Source: Flavipsychrobacter sp. (lineage in GTDB: Bacteria > Bacteroidota > Bacteroidia > Chitinophagales > Chitinophagaceae). From it: 64,000 nt of DNA. Positions 41,175 to 51,400 of the stretch are shown here, one piece after another. The notes beneath the pieces are model-generated. The model had not been told where the DNA came from. It saw only the letters and a list, made by a program, of their open reading frames with translations, and ran no database searches. The position numbers were made by a program, and so were the translations under genes. Within the stretch, counting starts at the first letter, position 1. Every line of letters begins with the position of its first letter. Location of the stretch: positions 1 to 64,000 of the forward strand of contig JAEUVY010000067.1 of assembly GCA_016786565.1 (NCBI GenBank), read 5' to 3'.

Positions 41175-43613
41175 CTACTTCCTCGTGTCGCAATAATCCT
41201 GAAGGTAGGAGCAGGTTCCCTTTGCCTTTTTGAACAGCAATGTGTACGAGTACTCTTCACGAAGCTGACGGAAGTAGGGGTTTTTCATTGAGTATTGGTA
41301 GTAAGCTTTCTCGTCTCCGGAGAAGTAGTCACTCTCGTCTTTAACAGGACAGTTCTTTTGCCAGCATTTAGCTGCGAGGAAGAGGCAGCGAGCCTTGACC
41401 TCGGGATCGGTGGAGTTGTTGTATGCTTTGAGATAGTATTGTTGCGCTTTTTCGACCGTGTAGAATTCTATGTCGGCGGCAGGAACTTTTTTACGATCGC
41501 GTGAGATGTAGTAGGCTGCCCTGTCAGTGGAGCCGCGGTAGTATTGCGATGCCAGGCTTCCCTTGCCGTAAAAGCTCATGCTGTAGAGGCCGTTGGCATA
41601 TTGATATGCCGCGCGATCGTCGTTGGGGTCTTTTTCCAGCTTTTGTTCCAGTTCGTACATCCGTTGCGCGAAGGTGAGTTTGTTGTAATTGACCGCACTG
41701 TCGGATCGGTTCCACGTTGTGTATTCGGACAGATGGCTGACGAACATGTCGGGGAGCAACGTACCATTGAGGGTATGCTGGTCTACATTCTTGAAAGAAG
41801 ACACGGCGGCTGCAAAGTTGAGCCGGGAAAGGAAGCGTGTGCCCTGCATTTCGTAGACGTAGCCATCGGTGTACAGGGTATTGGCAACGAGCCAGTTCTC
41901 GAAAGGTGTGCGGTCTGTGCGGCGATTGAAATTGACGAGTGTGCTCAACTGAGACGGGTGCATGGATATCAGCAGCTCACCCACTTTGCTACCAAGTCCG
42001 GTTGAATAGTGATACGCTGACGTGTTACCCCAAATAGCAAGCGATCGTGAGTAGGCTGACAGGGCTTTGACGGTGTCTTTCTGGCGCAGGTATTGTTGAT
42101 AGAGGATGTCTCCCATTATTGTACTGAAGAACACTTGATAACGAAGATCTTTTGCCGCTGTGGTTTCCAATTGCTGCAACATAGGCAGCAATTCCTGTTC
42201 GGCTTCGGAATTGAGGGAGTTGTGATTGCGTATGGTATGAAGCGTATTGATGAGGAAGTGTTGCTGTTTCTCCGTCAAGGACATCTTTTGCGATGCGGCT
42301 TCATCAAGTAGTTTGTGGCAGCCGGCAAGGTCACCATCCAGCAGAGAAAGGTAAGACGCTGAAAGGAGCCAGAATGCTTTATTGCCTGCTTTGTTCTCGG
42401 TGGCCACCTTTTGCGCGAAAGCTATCATTGGCGTTGCTGTACCGGTGCTTTTTCCGGGAGCAATGTAGAGATCGTTGAGAAATGAACGTTCCAGTCTGAT
42501 GATGTTCCTTGTCATGAGGACATCGAGCCCGCGAACGCGAGGGTCGTAGCTGTATACAGTGCTCAGCGATGCCAACAGTGATGCCGTTGCTTTACGGCGC
42601 TGATCCAAAAGGGCAGCCGGACTTTCGGGGCTGGAGTTGTAGTCATTTCCCTCGCCCAGGTAGGTAGACTCGTGCATGCCTGACATAAGGTACAACACAG
42701 CGCGTTCGTGATCGTTTTTGCAGTATTGAAGTACGTTGTCGGGCTTGTTGCCGGTGGCCCAGATATAGCTGAGCATGGCGTTTGTTTTTTGCTCGTCGCT
42801 GCGGTCGAACACCAGACTATACAGATAAGCAGCCTCGTTTTTGCGACCTGTGCGGAACAATGCGCCCGCCTTCAGCGCCATACAACGGTCGAGAAGATAG
42901 TGTGTGGTGCCCGGAGGAATGAGTTCGTCGAATAGCATGAGCGTTTGCGGGTATTCGCGACTATAAAATGCCATTCGTATGGTCTGGTAGGCATAGCGCA
43001 TACGCAGGTCGGCATCGGTTGTGGCAGCGTGTCTTTTTATCCCTTCGTGCACCAGTTCCTGCATGGCAGCAGAGTCTCTGACAGGCGAAACCAATTCGTT
43101 CTTCTTATCGTCCCAATAGCTTTCCAGCGGTTGGGCGTATGGTTCGCATTGTTTGGCGAATTCAAGATAGAGCACCTGCTCGTGTTTGTTGTTCTTAATG
43201 AGCCATTTGGTAAAGGTGTTCTTTGTGATATTGGTGGGAACAGATAAGGTATAGTCTTTGCGGATATGCTCGTATATCCTATGTATGTATTGTTTGTCGG
43301 TACGATAGAGCAGTGCTGCAATGTCTGAGTCGTTCACATTTTTGCCTGTCAAGCTTTTCCATGAGCGAACATTCTCGTCGCGTGGCGTATAGTTGACAGC
43401 GCCTGTGTCTGTGTAAAATTTGTTGTTGTAAAAGATAGAATACGGATCGTAAAACAACGGAGTGAATTCCGGTCTGTTGTTGATAGAGTTCATAAAGAAG
43501 GAGGGTTCTGTGGTGATGTCGGGCTCATCTCCTGCGCAGGCGATAACGAGTTGTACACCGCCGGCAAGGACCACCAGACTACCTATAACGATCATAAATC
43601 GTTTCCAGTTCAT
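41175..43613 (-). CDS. Large TPR-like lipoprotein of unknown function
   Basis: The 812-residue protein has an N-terminal membrane-type signal ending in a lipobox (LVIAC, Cys26) followed by AGDEPD, an acidic tail like the Bacteroidota signals for surface export of lipoproteins. The body is helical: TPR-like segments include YAYQTIRMAFYSREYPQTLMLFDEL, ALKAGALFRTGRKNEAAYLYSLVFD, AFWLLSASYLSLLDGDLAGCHKLLDEA and a C-terminal AQQYYLKAYNNSTDPEVKARCLFLAAKCW. I recognise no enzyme. It overlaps by 35 bases the preceding TIM-barrel-like lipoprotein gene on the same strand, so the two are probably made together and may form a surface complex. The gene ends the nadC operon. Confidence 0.85.
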   Translation of the reverse strand: MNWKRFMIVIGSLVVLAGGVQLVIACAGDEPDITTEPSFFMNSINNRPEFTPLFYDPYSIFYNNKFYTDTGAVNYTPRDENVRSWKSLTGKNVNDSDIAALLYRTDKQYIHRIYEHIRKDYTLSVPTNITKNTFTKWLIKNNKHEQVLYLEFAKQCEPYAQPLESYWDDKKNELVSPVRDSAAMQELVHEGIKRHAATTDADLRMRYAYQTIRMAFYSREYPQTLMLFDELIPPGTTHYLLDRCMALKAGALFRTGRKNEAAYLYSLVFDRSDEQKTNAMLSYIWATGNKPDNVLQYCKNDHERAVLYLMSGMHESTYLGEGNDYNSSPESPAALLDQRRKATASLLASLSTVYSYDPRVRGLDVLMTRNIIRLERSFLNDLYIAPGKSTGTATPMIAFAQKVATENKAGNKAFWLLSASYLSLLDGDLAGCHKLLDEAASQKMSLTEKQQHFLINTLHTIRNHNSLNSEAEQELLPMLQQLETTAAKDLRYQVFFSTIMGDILYQQYLRQKDTVKALSAYSRSLAIWGNTSAYHYSTGLGSKVGELLISMHPSQLSTLVNFNRRTDRTPFENWLVANTLYTDGYVYEMQGTRFLSRLNFAAAVSSFKNVDQHTLNGTLLPDMFVSHLSEYTTWNRSDSAVNYNKLTFAQRMYELEQKLEKDPNDDRAAYQYANGLYSMSFYGKGSLASQYYRGSTDRAAYYISRDRKKVPAADIEFYTVEKAQQYYLKAYNNSTDPEVKARCLFLAAKCWQKNCPVKDESDYFSGDEKAYYQYSMKNPYFRQLREEYSYTLLFKKAKGTCSYLQDYCDTRK

Positions 43614-44613
43614 TTAAAGAATGTTTAGATAAAGTTATGCTATCACATGAAAAGAAGACAACATTGATAGAATCGTTATTAACGCGTTTTGCAGTATAAG
43701 CCGCAACCGACTCCAGTGTTTGCCGGTCGCAGTCTTCCACGCGTATCACATCGGTGGGCGAAAGGTGGTAGCCCATCCACACAGTGTCGGCAAGGCATTG
43801 GTATAGTCGTTCGTTACGTTTGCGGAACAATTGGTTTCCTTCAAGCAGGTCTTTGGGCACATCGCGGAGGATGCGGCCGAATTGCTGTCCATGGAACAAA
43901 AGGCTCCACGAGAAGATGGGCAGTGCAATGTCCAGACGCAGCGGATAGGAGCCGATGCCTGAAAGGTAACTTTCTGCGACATCCCGCTCCAGAATAGAGT
44001 TGTGGTTGCCTGGTTTTTTCATGTTGCCCATGTTGTAGCACATAAGCAAACCCTTATCGACCGGCGGGATGCCGCTGCTTGTAGTGTACTTGATCTGATG
44101 CATGCGGATGGTGCAGGAAAGAAGTTTTCCTTTGAAGAAGTCGTTGTTTTTCAGTGCGCGCAACAACTCAAAGTAGCGAGTGTGTGTAGAGGAGGTCCAG
44201 TCACAATCTATCTGGATCTCTGATGGAGTGATATTGCCACCGGCACAGATACCGGCCGCCATATTGCTGATACTTGCAGCAACAGAGGAGATGTTGGTCG
44301 GCGTGAGCGCAAGCAGGGCGCGTTGTGTGATGAAGATGGCGGGTGTGTATCTGAAAGCAGAGTCGGGAGAAGCGGGCAGGCGAACCGGTGCTACCGGGTA
44401 TATGTGGCTGTTGGCTGCATCTACATCGAACAGGCGGATGTACATGGTCTGTACCCGCAGATTTTGAAGAGTGGTTGTTTCGAATTGTGTAGGGTTGTAG
44501 ATCGTCTTCCAGTAATAGAAACCCCGGTTGACAACATGGTGCTTTTTTTTGCAGGATTGGACCGGCAAAAACAAGACAAATAATAGGATGGTAACCCACC
44601 ACCGACGCGCCAT
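43579..44613 (-). CDS. Lipoprotein with a TIM-barrel-like (DUF3142-like) domain
   Basis: A 344-residue lipoprotein: signal MARRWWVTILLFVLFLPVQS, Cys21, then basic KKKHH. The order of strand motifs suggests a TIM barrel: GFYYWKT (31-37), TMYIRLFDVD (56-65), EIQIDCDW (132-139), LLSCTIRM (164-171), LLMCYNMG (189-196) and LDIALPIFSWSLLF near 225. Aspartates at the strand ends (D64, D136, D138) could be catalytic or metal-binding, as in sugar hydrolases. The layout resembles the uncharacterised DUF3142 proteins, but this is from memory and uncertain. It overlaps the TPR lipoprotein gene by 35 bases and follows the lipid kinase by 16. An upstream ATG at 44640 would overlap the kinase and is less likely. 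Confidence 0.8.
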   Translation of the reverse strand: MARRWWVTILLFVLFLPVQSCKKKHHVVNRGFYYWKTIYNPTQFETTTLQNLRVQTMYIRLFDVDAANSHIYPVAPVRLPASPDSAFRYTPAIFITQRALLALTPTNISSVAASISNMAAGICAGGNITPSEIQIDCDWTSSTHTRYFELLRALKNNDFFKGKLLSCTIRMHQIKYTTSSGIPPVDKGLLMCYNMGNMKKPGNHNSILERDVAESYLSGIGSYPLRLDIALPIFSWSLLFHGQQFGRILRDVPKDLLEGNQLFRKRNERLYQCLADTVWMGYHLSPTDVIRVEDCDRQTLESVAAYTAKRVNNDSINVVFFSCDSITLSKHSLNELETIYDRYR

Positions 44614-44629
44614 AGTGCAATGATACGTA

Positions 44630-45508
44630 CTAAGGAACAAGAATGCGCTGCGCCAATTGTTTTACGCTGAAGGTTACAGAGCTGTTGCACGGCACAGCGT
44701 CTCCGTCCACCTGCATTGCTGAAAGTTGGGGATGCGAAATGGTGACGGATGTGCAGGTATGGTGACTGACGTAGCGACTGGTAGTGATGTCGCCGAGCAT
44801 GGCCCGCATGGCAATGAGGCCACCCAGTATTTTGGGGAAGCTGCGCACAACGATGAGTTCCAGTTTGCCATCGCTACAGCTGGCCATAGGCGCAATGCGG
44901 AAGGAATAACCGAAGTATTTTCCGTTGGCTACATTGACCATAAATGCTCGTTCATGCAGTTCTTTCCCGTCGGCAATGATGGTGTAGTCGCGGGAAGCGT
45001 ATTGCCACAAGTGTTTTGCTACGAGCCAGCTATATACCAGAAAGCCGCGTTTGTGACTCGTGGCGAACTTTTGCGAGATCAGCGCGTCGAAGGCTACCCC
45101 GGCATTACTCACAAAGAGCCTGTCGTTGGCGTAGCCGATGTCAATAGTTGTTGTGTTACCGCTGTTGATCACCTTCACCGCTTCTGCTACGGTCAACGGA
45201 ATTTTGAGGGTGCGTGCAATGCCGTTTCCCGAGCCCTTGGGTATGATGCCCAAAATACAGCCGGTCCCATCAAGGCCGCGGGCTATCTCGTTCACCGATC
45301 CATCGCCGCCCACTGCAATAACCGCGTGTGCTCCGTTGGTTGCGGCAGTGCGGGCCAGTTCGGCGCCGTGGCCGGCATATTGTGTAATAAGTATCTCGTG
45401 CGAGTACACAGCAGGATCGAGGTAGGCTGCAACCGCATTGCCTATCTCTTTCTGTCGCTCGGTACCCGATCGGGGGTTGACAATGAAAACAATATTTTTC
45501 AGGCTCAT
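44630..45508 (-). CDS. Diacylglycerol kinase family lipid kinase (YegS/BmrU-like)
   Basis: A 292-residue soluble lipid kinase. The nucleotide-binding motif is VGGDGSVNEIARGL (GGDGS at 67-71), preceded by FIVNPRSG near residue 8 and followed by IIPKGSGNGIARTL near 88-101, all conserved in the DAGK catalytic domain. The C-terminal lid contains VNVANGKYFGYSFRIAP and LQVDGD-like AMQVDGDAVPC. Members phosphorylate diacylglycerol or related lipids at the inner membrane. It overlaps nadC by four bases (ATGA), so translation is coupled, and it is upstream of the two lipoproteins. Confidence 0.92.
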   Translation of the reverse strand: MSLKNIVFIVNPRSGTERQKEIGNAVAAYLDPAVYSHEILITQYAGHGAELARTAATNGAHAVIAVGGDGSVNEIARGLDGTGCILGIIPKGSGNGIARTLKIPLTVAEAVKVINSGNTTTIDIGYANDRLFVSNAGVAFDALISQKFATSHKRGFLVYSWLVAKHLWQYASRDYTIIADGKELHERAFMVNVANGKYFGYSFRIAPMASCSDGKLELIVVRSFPKILGGLIAMRAMLGDITTSRYVSHHTCTSVTISHPQLSAMQVDGDAVPCNSSVTFSVKQLAQRILVP

Positions 45509-46344
45509 GAGAGCTGTGCTTTCAGGCTGAGGTCCATGCTGACAGCATGGTGAGTGATGGCACCAACAGAGATGTAGTCGACTCCGGTAGCTGCATAGGC
45601 GCGGATATTCTCCAGCGTGATGCCGCCCGATGCTTCCGTTTCGTATTTGCCATCTATCAGCGCTACCGCTTCAGTGATCATGTCTGGCGTGTAGTTGTCC
45701 AGCATGATGCGGTGCACCTTGCCCACTGCCAGCACACGACGAACATCGTCGAGGTTGCGGGTTTCCACTTCTATCTTCAGGTCCAGGTTGTTGGCAGCAA
45801 GATATTGGTTGGTAGTTTCAATGGCTTTTTCAATGCCGCCGCAGAAATCGATATGGTTGTCTTTGAGCATCACCATGTCGTACAATCCCATGCGGTGATT
45901 GCACCCACCGCCTATGCGCACAGCTTCTTTTTCGAGCATACGGAAGAGCGGAGTGGTTTTGCGGGTATCCAGTATCTCGGAGCGGTACTCCTTGATAGCA
46001 TCAACATATTGGCGGGTAAGGGTGGCCACGCCACTCATACGTTGCATACAGTTGAGTGCCAGGCGTTCGGCTTTAAGGATGGTGTGTACACTTGCCGTCA
46101 CCTCGAAGGCCAGTTCTCCCACCTTTACTTCATCGCCGTCTTTTTTATAGAGCGTGAATGCAGCTTCCGGTTCCAGGTAGTGAAATATGGCCTGAGCCAT
46201 AGCCACACCGGCCAGAATACCGTCTTCCTTTATTTTGAGGATCGCCTTGCCTCGGGCAGTTGGCGGAATACAGGAAAGGGTGGAATAATCTCCGGCACCT
46301 ACGTCTTCGTTCAGGGCTGCTTCTATAAACTCTAGTGTGTTCAA
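45505..46344 (-). CDS. nadC: Nicotinate-nucleotide pyrophosphorylase (carboxylating)
   Basis: NadC (quinolinate phosphoribosyltransferase) makes nicotinate mononucleotide from quinolinate and PRPP in NAD synthesis. The 279-residue product shows the family's GVATLTRQYVDAI, ILDTRKTTPLFRMLEKEAVRIGGGCNHRMGLYDMVMLKDNH (about residues 127-165, with the substrate-binding RKT and KDNH), and the C-terminal EASGGITLENIRAYAATGVDYISVGAITH. It is the first gene of a four-gene minus-strand operon, with a -7 box upstream, and divergent from mutL. Confidence 0.95.
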   Translation of the reverse strand: MNTLEFIEAALNEDVGAGDYSTLSCIPPTARGKAILKIKEDGILAGVAMAQAIFHYLEPEAAFTLYKKDGDEVKVGELAFEVTASVHTILKAERLALNCMQRMSGVATLTRQYVDAIKEYRSEILDTRKTTPLFRMLEKEAVRIGGGCNHRMGLYDMVMLKDNHIDFCGGIEKAIETTNQYLAANNLDLKIEVETRNLDDVRRVLAVGKVHRIMLDNYTPDMITEAVALIDGKYETEASGGITLENIRAYAATGVDYISVGAITHHAVSMDLSLKAQLS

Positions 46345-46369
46345 GGTCGATCCTTTTAGTGTTGGAGGG

Positions 46370-46377
46370 CAAAATTA
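46370..46377 (-). promoter_or_regulatory. -7 box (TAATTTTG) of the nadC operon
   Basis: The minus strand reads TAATTTTG, an exact match, 25 bases before the nadC ATG. Confidence 0.5.
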
Positions 46378-46468
46378 GCGAATGGTGGCCTAAGTGATAA
46401 GAATAAATTATTAATCATTTCCCATGTAGCGACTGTAAATCCCGATAACAGCAATCAAGACAACCTAT

Positions 46469-46476
46469 TACCTTTG
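46469..46476 (+). promoter_or_regulatory. -7 box (TACCTTTG) of mutL
   Basis: TACCTTTG matches the consensus and ends 17 bases before the GTG at 46494. Confidence 0.5.
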
Positions 46477-46493
46477 CACGCAAACAGGAAGAG

Positions 46494-48344
46494 GTGGCAG
46501 ACGAAATACAATTATTGTCAGAGCATATTGCGAATCAGATAGCAGCGGGAGAGGTGGTGCAACGCCCGGCTTCGGCTGTGAAAGAATTGCTGGAAAATGC
46601 TATTGACGCCGGGGCCACCGAGATACAACTGATCATAAAGGACGCGGGCAAGGAACTGATACAGGTGACGGACAATGGCAAGGGCATGAGCCCTACCGAT
46701 GCCCGTATGAGTTTTGAGCGTCATGCGACATCCAAGATCAAGAACATTGAAGATCTGTTTAAGATCAGGACTATGGGCTTCAGGGGCGAGGCGCTTGCGT
46801 CTATTGCAGCGGTGGCACAGGTGGAGATGAAGACGAGGCAGGCGATCAGCGAAACGGGGACACGCATCGTTATTGAAGGAACTGAGGTGAAATCGCAGGA
46901 GCCTTGCGCGTTCAATCCGGGTACTACCATCATGGTAAAGAACCTGTTCTATAACGTGCCCGCCCGTCGCAACTTCCTTAAAAGTAATACAACCGAATAC
47001 AGGAACATACTGGACGAATTCACGCGGGTGGCATTGGCTCATCCGCAGATCACGTTCAGGTTGTGGAACAATGGCGCCGAACAATACCGATTGGATGGCG
47101 ACACACTAAAGGCGAGGATTGTAGGCTTGCTGGGTAATACCTATGAGAAGAATCTGGTGCCTGTGGAGCAGGAAACAGACATATTGAAGATAAACGGTTT
47201 TGTTGGCAAACCACAGGCCAGCACCCGTACCAGGGGAATGCAGTTCTTCTTTATCAATGGCAGGTTTATCCGTAATTCTTACCTGAACCATGCCGTGATA
47301 CAGGCGTATGAAGGGTTGATAGAGAAAGATTCGTTTCCGTTCTATGTGTTGTTTCTGGAGATAGACCCGGCGAAAGTAGATGTGAATGTGCACCCGACAA
47401 AGCAGGAGGTGAAGTTTGAGGATGACCGTCTGATGTATACCTACCTGATGGCGGCGGTAAAACACTCGCTGGCGCGGTATAATATCGCTCCGTCTCTTGA
47501 CTTTACCCTGAATGCGGAGATACAGCAGATGCCGGCGGTGCGCATGCCATTTACCGAACAACAACAGGAAGAGACCAGAAAAGGATATCTGTTCAATACA
47601 TTCAGCGATAAAGGGCAGGCACATGCCATAGAGCGCAACGACAGTCTGAAACACTGGAAGGCACTTTATGAGATAGCGCAGACACCCACAGCGGCCAACA
47701 TAGCCTCGGCTGTTCCTGATGAAACGGAAACGCCACCGATGCAGGCAACCATCCTCAGCGGATCGCAGACGGAGGGTAAGGGAAGGGGTAGTATGATGCT
47801 GGTGCATGGCAATATGCTGGCTGCTACCGTGAAGTCGGGTATGATGCTGATACACATACGGCGCGCGCAGGAGCGTATCTGTTATGAGCGGTTGCTGCGC
47901 GAGTGGAACAATGAAAGCGCGGCATCGCAACGTATTCTGTTCCCCGCGTCTTATGAACTGGCACCACAGGACGCGCTGCTCCTTCAGGAAGCATTGCCCG
48001 ACCTTGTGAGGATGGGATTTGATATATCACCTTTCGGGAAGAACTCATTTGTGGTGCAGGGTGTACCACCCGGATTGCAGGCCGGCGAGGAAAAGAATGT
48101 GCTGGATGAGGTGGTGGAACAACTGAAACATGAATCGCCGGACGCCGTGGGCAGGAGAACAGATATGCTGCTGGCCAATATGGCGAGAAGATTATCGACC
48201 AACATACAGGCGGTGCTGCAGCCCGAAGGTCAACAGGCACTAATAGACGAATTATTTGCCTGTTCTCAACCGGAACTGACACCGGACGGACGCAAGACAT
48301 TTGTGATGCTGCGTAAAGAAGAGCTGGAGCAGATGCTTGGATAG
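46494..48344 (+). CDS. mutL: DNA mismatch repair protein MutL
   Basis: MutL couples mismatch recognition by MutS to strand cleavage. The 616-residue product has the GHKL ATPase motifs: ELLENAIDAGATEI (residues 31-44), VTDNGKGMS (60-68) and TMGFRGEALASIAAV (88-102). The S5-like domain includes FINGRFIRNSYLNHAVIQAYEG and DVNVHPTKQEVKFED (near 302-316). The C-terminal dimerisation domain is present but I do not see the DQHAxxE-type endonuclease motif of many MutL proteins; instead LIHIRRAQERICYERLL occupies that position, so nuclease activity is doubtful. The start is a GTG, which gives the usual short N-terminus before IQLLSEHIANQIAAGEVV. Confidence 0.95.
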   Translation: MADEIQLLSEHIANQIAAGEVVQRPASAVKELLENAIDAGATEIQLIIKDAGKELIQVTDNGKGMSPTDARMSFERHATSKIKNIEDLFKIRTMGFRGEALASIAAVAQVEMKTRQAISETGTRIVIEGTEVKSQEPCAFNPGTTIMVKNLFYNVPARRNFLKSNTTEYRNILDEFTRVALAHPQITFRLWNNGAEQYRLDGDTLKARIVGLLGNTYEKNLVPVEQETDILKINGFVGKPQASTRTRGMQFFFINGRFIRNSYLNHAVIQAYEGLIEKDSFPFYVLFLEIDPAKVDVNVHPTKQEVKFEDDRLMYTYLMAAVKHSLARYNIAPSLDFTLNAEIQQMPAVRMPFTEQQQEETRKGYLFNTFSDKGQAHAIERNDSLKHWKALYEIAQTPTAANIASAVPDETETPPMQATILSGSQTEGKGRGSMMLVHGNMLAATVKSGMMLIHIRRAQERICYERLLREWNNESAASQRILFPASYELAPQDALLLQEALPDLVRMGFDISPFGKNSFVVQGVPPGLQAGEEKNVLDEVVEQLKHESPDAVGRRTDMLLANMARRLSTNIQAVLQPEGQQALIDELFACSQPELTPDGRKTFVMLRKEELEQMLG

Positions 48345-48414
48345 CCTGCATTAGTAACCCGCGGTTAAACAGAACGAATTTTAAAATTTATATGTGTAAA
48401 TAATGCCTGCATAG

Positions 48415-48448
48415 TTTGCTGAAATTGCGCAGATATTATTTAATTTTA
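48415..48448 (+). promoter_or_regulatory. Possible promoter of the first PKD giant
   Basis: TTTG (48415-48418) and TAATTTTA (48441-48448) stand 22 bases apart, somewhat more than the usual 19, and the second differs in the last base from TAnnTTTG. It lies 37 bases before the ATG. Confidence 0.35.
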
Positions 48449-48485
48449 TAGGTACACCTTCCCGATATTTCTGAAATATGTACCT

Positions 48486-51400
48486 ATGCGCCACCTGTTC
48501 ACCATCCTGTTTTTCATAATTGGTCATTCCGCCACGCATGCGGTCACTGCAAATTTCACAGTCGACTTCAATTCGGGTTGCACGCCGTTGGTGGTACATT
48601 TTACTAATACATCCACCGGGGCTACCAGCTATTCGTGGGATCTGGGTAACGGCACGCTTACACCAAGTACCAACCCCTCCACCAGTTACATTCCGGTGGG
48701 CACATACACCGTAACACTTACAGCATATAACGGTGCATCATCCAGCGTGAAGACGATGGTCATTACCGTGTACCCGTTGCCAACTGTGAATTTTATTGCA
48801 ATTGATACGACGGTCTGCCCCGGAACGCCTGTAACATTTACCAGCACTACATCGGGTGGGGTGCCGGGGCCGCTTACATACATCTGGAATTTTGGTGACG
48901 GTGGTACATCCACCCTTGCTGGTCCGAGCCATGCCTACAGCACTTCGGGGTATTATAACGTAACACTGCTGGCCACCAACGCGCAGGGTTGCCAGAGGAG
49001 TTATACCAAGGTTTCATATATTCAGGTCTATCCACGTCCTGCGCCTTATTTCACGGGAAGCCCGGTGAACATCTGCACGCCGCCGGGAACGGTGACATTT
49101 ACCAATACCTCTACTGGTGCGCTGCCATTGTCCTTTTTATGGAATTTCGGTACCGGACCCACCTCTACACTTGCTACACCAACGGCTACCTACAGCACAC
49201 CCGGCACCTACACTGTGAAGCTGGTGGTGACGGATGGGTATGGTTGCAAGGACAGCCTGACACGTCCTGCATATATTTATGTAGGGTCAATGTCCACAGG
49301 TTTCACTTGTCCTGCTACTGCGTGCATGCGCACACCCGTGTCCTTCCCCAACACCAGCGGGCCACACACATCGCGTACCTGGAACTATGGTGATGGCAGC
49401 TTAACGGATACTACATATAACGGTAGTCATGCCTATCTTGCCGCGGGCACGTACACGGTAACACTCACCATAGTGAACGGGCCGTGTACTTCGGTGGTGA
49501 CCCATGTCATCACGATCCATCCGGCAGCGGTGGCCGATTTCACTATTTCGCCGGCATTCCCGTGCCCGGCACCGGCCACAATAACGTACTCGTCAACTGT
49601 ACCGGCAGGTAGCACGGTAGGATGGTTATATGAAGGAGGCGCAACGGGGAGCGGACCGACAGGCGCACATACCTACACAACAAATGGTATAAAGGTCACT
49701 AAAATGATAGTGACCACTCCGGCCGGGTGCATTGATACGTTCGTAAAAAAGGACACTATCTATAATATCGACTTTAACGCAACTGCAAGTCCCATAGAGG
49801 GTTGTGTACCGCTGACGGTCAATTTCAACTCGTCTTTTTTCTCCCGCTGGCCGGACACCGTTGCCGGAGCGAACCCGTATCCTTATCCCATCACCTCCTA
49901 TAGCTGGAATTTTGGTGATGGATCGTCAACGGGATCAGGTAGTGCCCCTACACATGTATATACGGCAGTAGGTATTTATATAGCAACTGTTACCGCCACA
50001 ACTTCCAATGGCTGCACGGTTTCGGACACATTAATGATAAGGGTGGGGGCTCCTCCTGTCATCACTTTTTCTATTTCGCCGACCCATGTGTGTTACGGAG
50101 ATCCGGTCACATTTACCGCTACGGTTATCTCGGGGCCGGTAACGAGGTATGAATGGCTGTTGGGAGCCGGGTTTGCGGCATCATCCTCGCCGGTACTTGT
50201 GTATACCTATCCCATTCCGGGATTTTTTACGGCAACAGTCACTCCCTACTTCAATGGTTGCCCGGGGGCACCGGTCACGCTGAGTACAATTATTACGGTT
50301 GACTCGCCGAGAGCCTTGATCGGCTACAACAGGGTTTGCCACATGCCCACCACCATACAGTTTGAAGATGAGTCGCTTGGTGATGACAGCCATTTATGGA
50401 TGTTTGGAGATGGGGCAACGTCCACGCTTGATGACCCGATACATACTTACCCGGCCATGGGCACCTATACTGTGACATTGGCTACATATAATGCCACAAG
50501 CGGATGCCGCGACACGGCGTATTCTATTATCTCTATGGCCACTGTGCCCATGAATTTTTATGGTCATGATACGGCAGTGTGCGTAGGGGATACTGTGTTC
50601 TTCAATGGCGTGTTTCCGGGAGGGCGACCGGATACCATACGATGGTATGTGAACGGTGTGCATAAACCATATTGGACGGACACGGCAATGATAGACACTT
50701 TCACGGTGGGCGGTTTGTACACGGTGACGCTTGCCGCGTTCACGGCGCAGGGCTGCTGGGATACTGTAACGAAGGTTAACTATGTGATAGTGGGTGATCC
50801 CCGACCCGGTTTCAAGGCGATACCACCTTCGGGGTGCTGGCCATTGACGGTGTTGTTCACGGATACGTCTACTGACGTGGCGGGCGCAACACTGAGCAGT
50901 TTTCTGTGGGACTTCGGCGATGGTAGTACGGCATCAGTGGGGGTACCTACAACAACACATGTGTACACCGCCGCCGGAACATATCTGGTGCGGTCGTGGA
51001 TAGCCGACATAATCGGCTGCACAGACTCTGCCGGTCCGCTTACCATCACGGTACACAGGCCTACAGCCGGTTTCGCGGCGTCTAATGTGCACCCGTGCAT
51101 CAATGATCCTGTCAACTTCGCGAATACTTCGGTGGGTTATGTAAGTTGTTTCTGGACATTTGGCGATGGCGGCACCTCTACAGGTACTGCGCCCACCCAT
51201 GTGTACACCACTACAGGTAGTTTTGCGGTGCGACTGGTGGTGACCGACATAAACGGCTGCACCGACACCATGACACAACTCGCCTATATAAATGTCACCA
51301 AGCCATCGGCGGCATTTACCATGAGCGATACGTTCTCGATCTGCGCGCCATTGCTGGTGTCGTTTACCAATACCAGCACGGGAGGCTCGATCAACGACTG

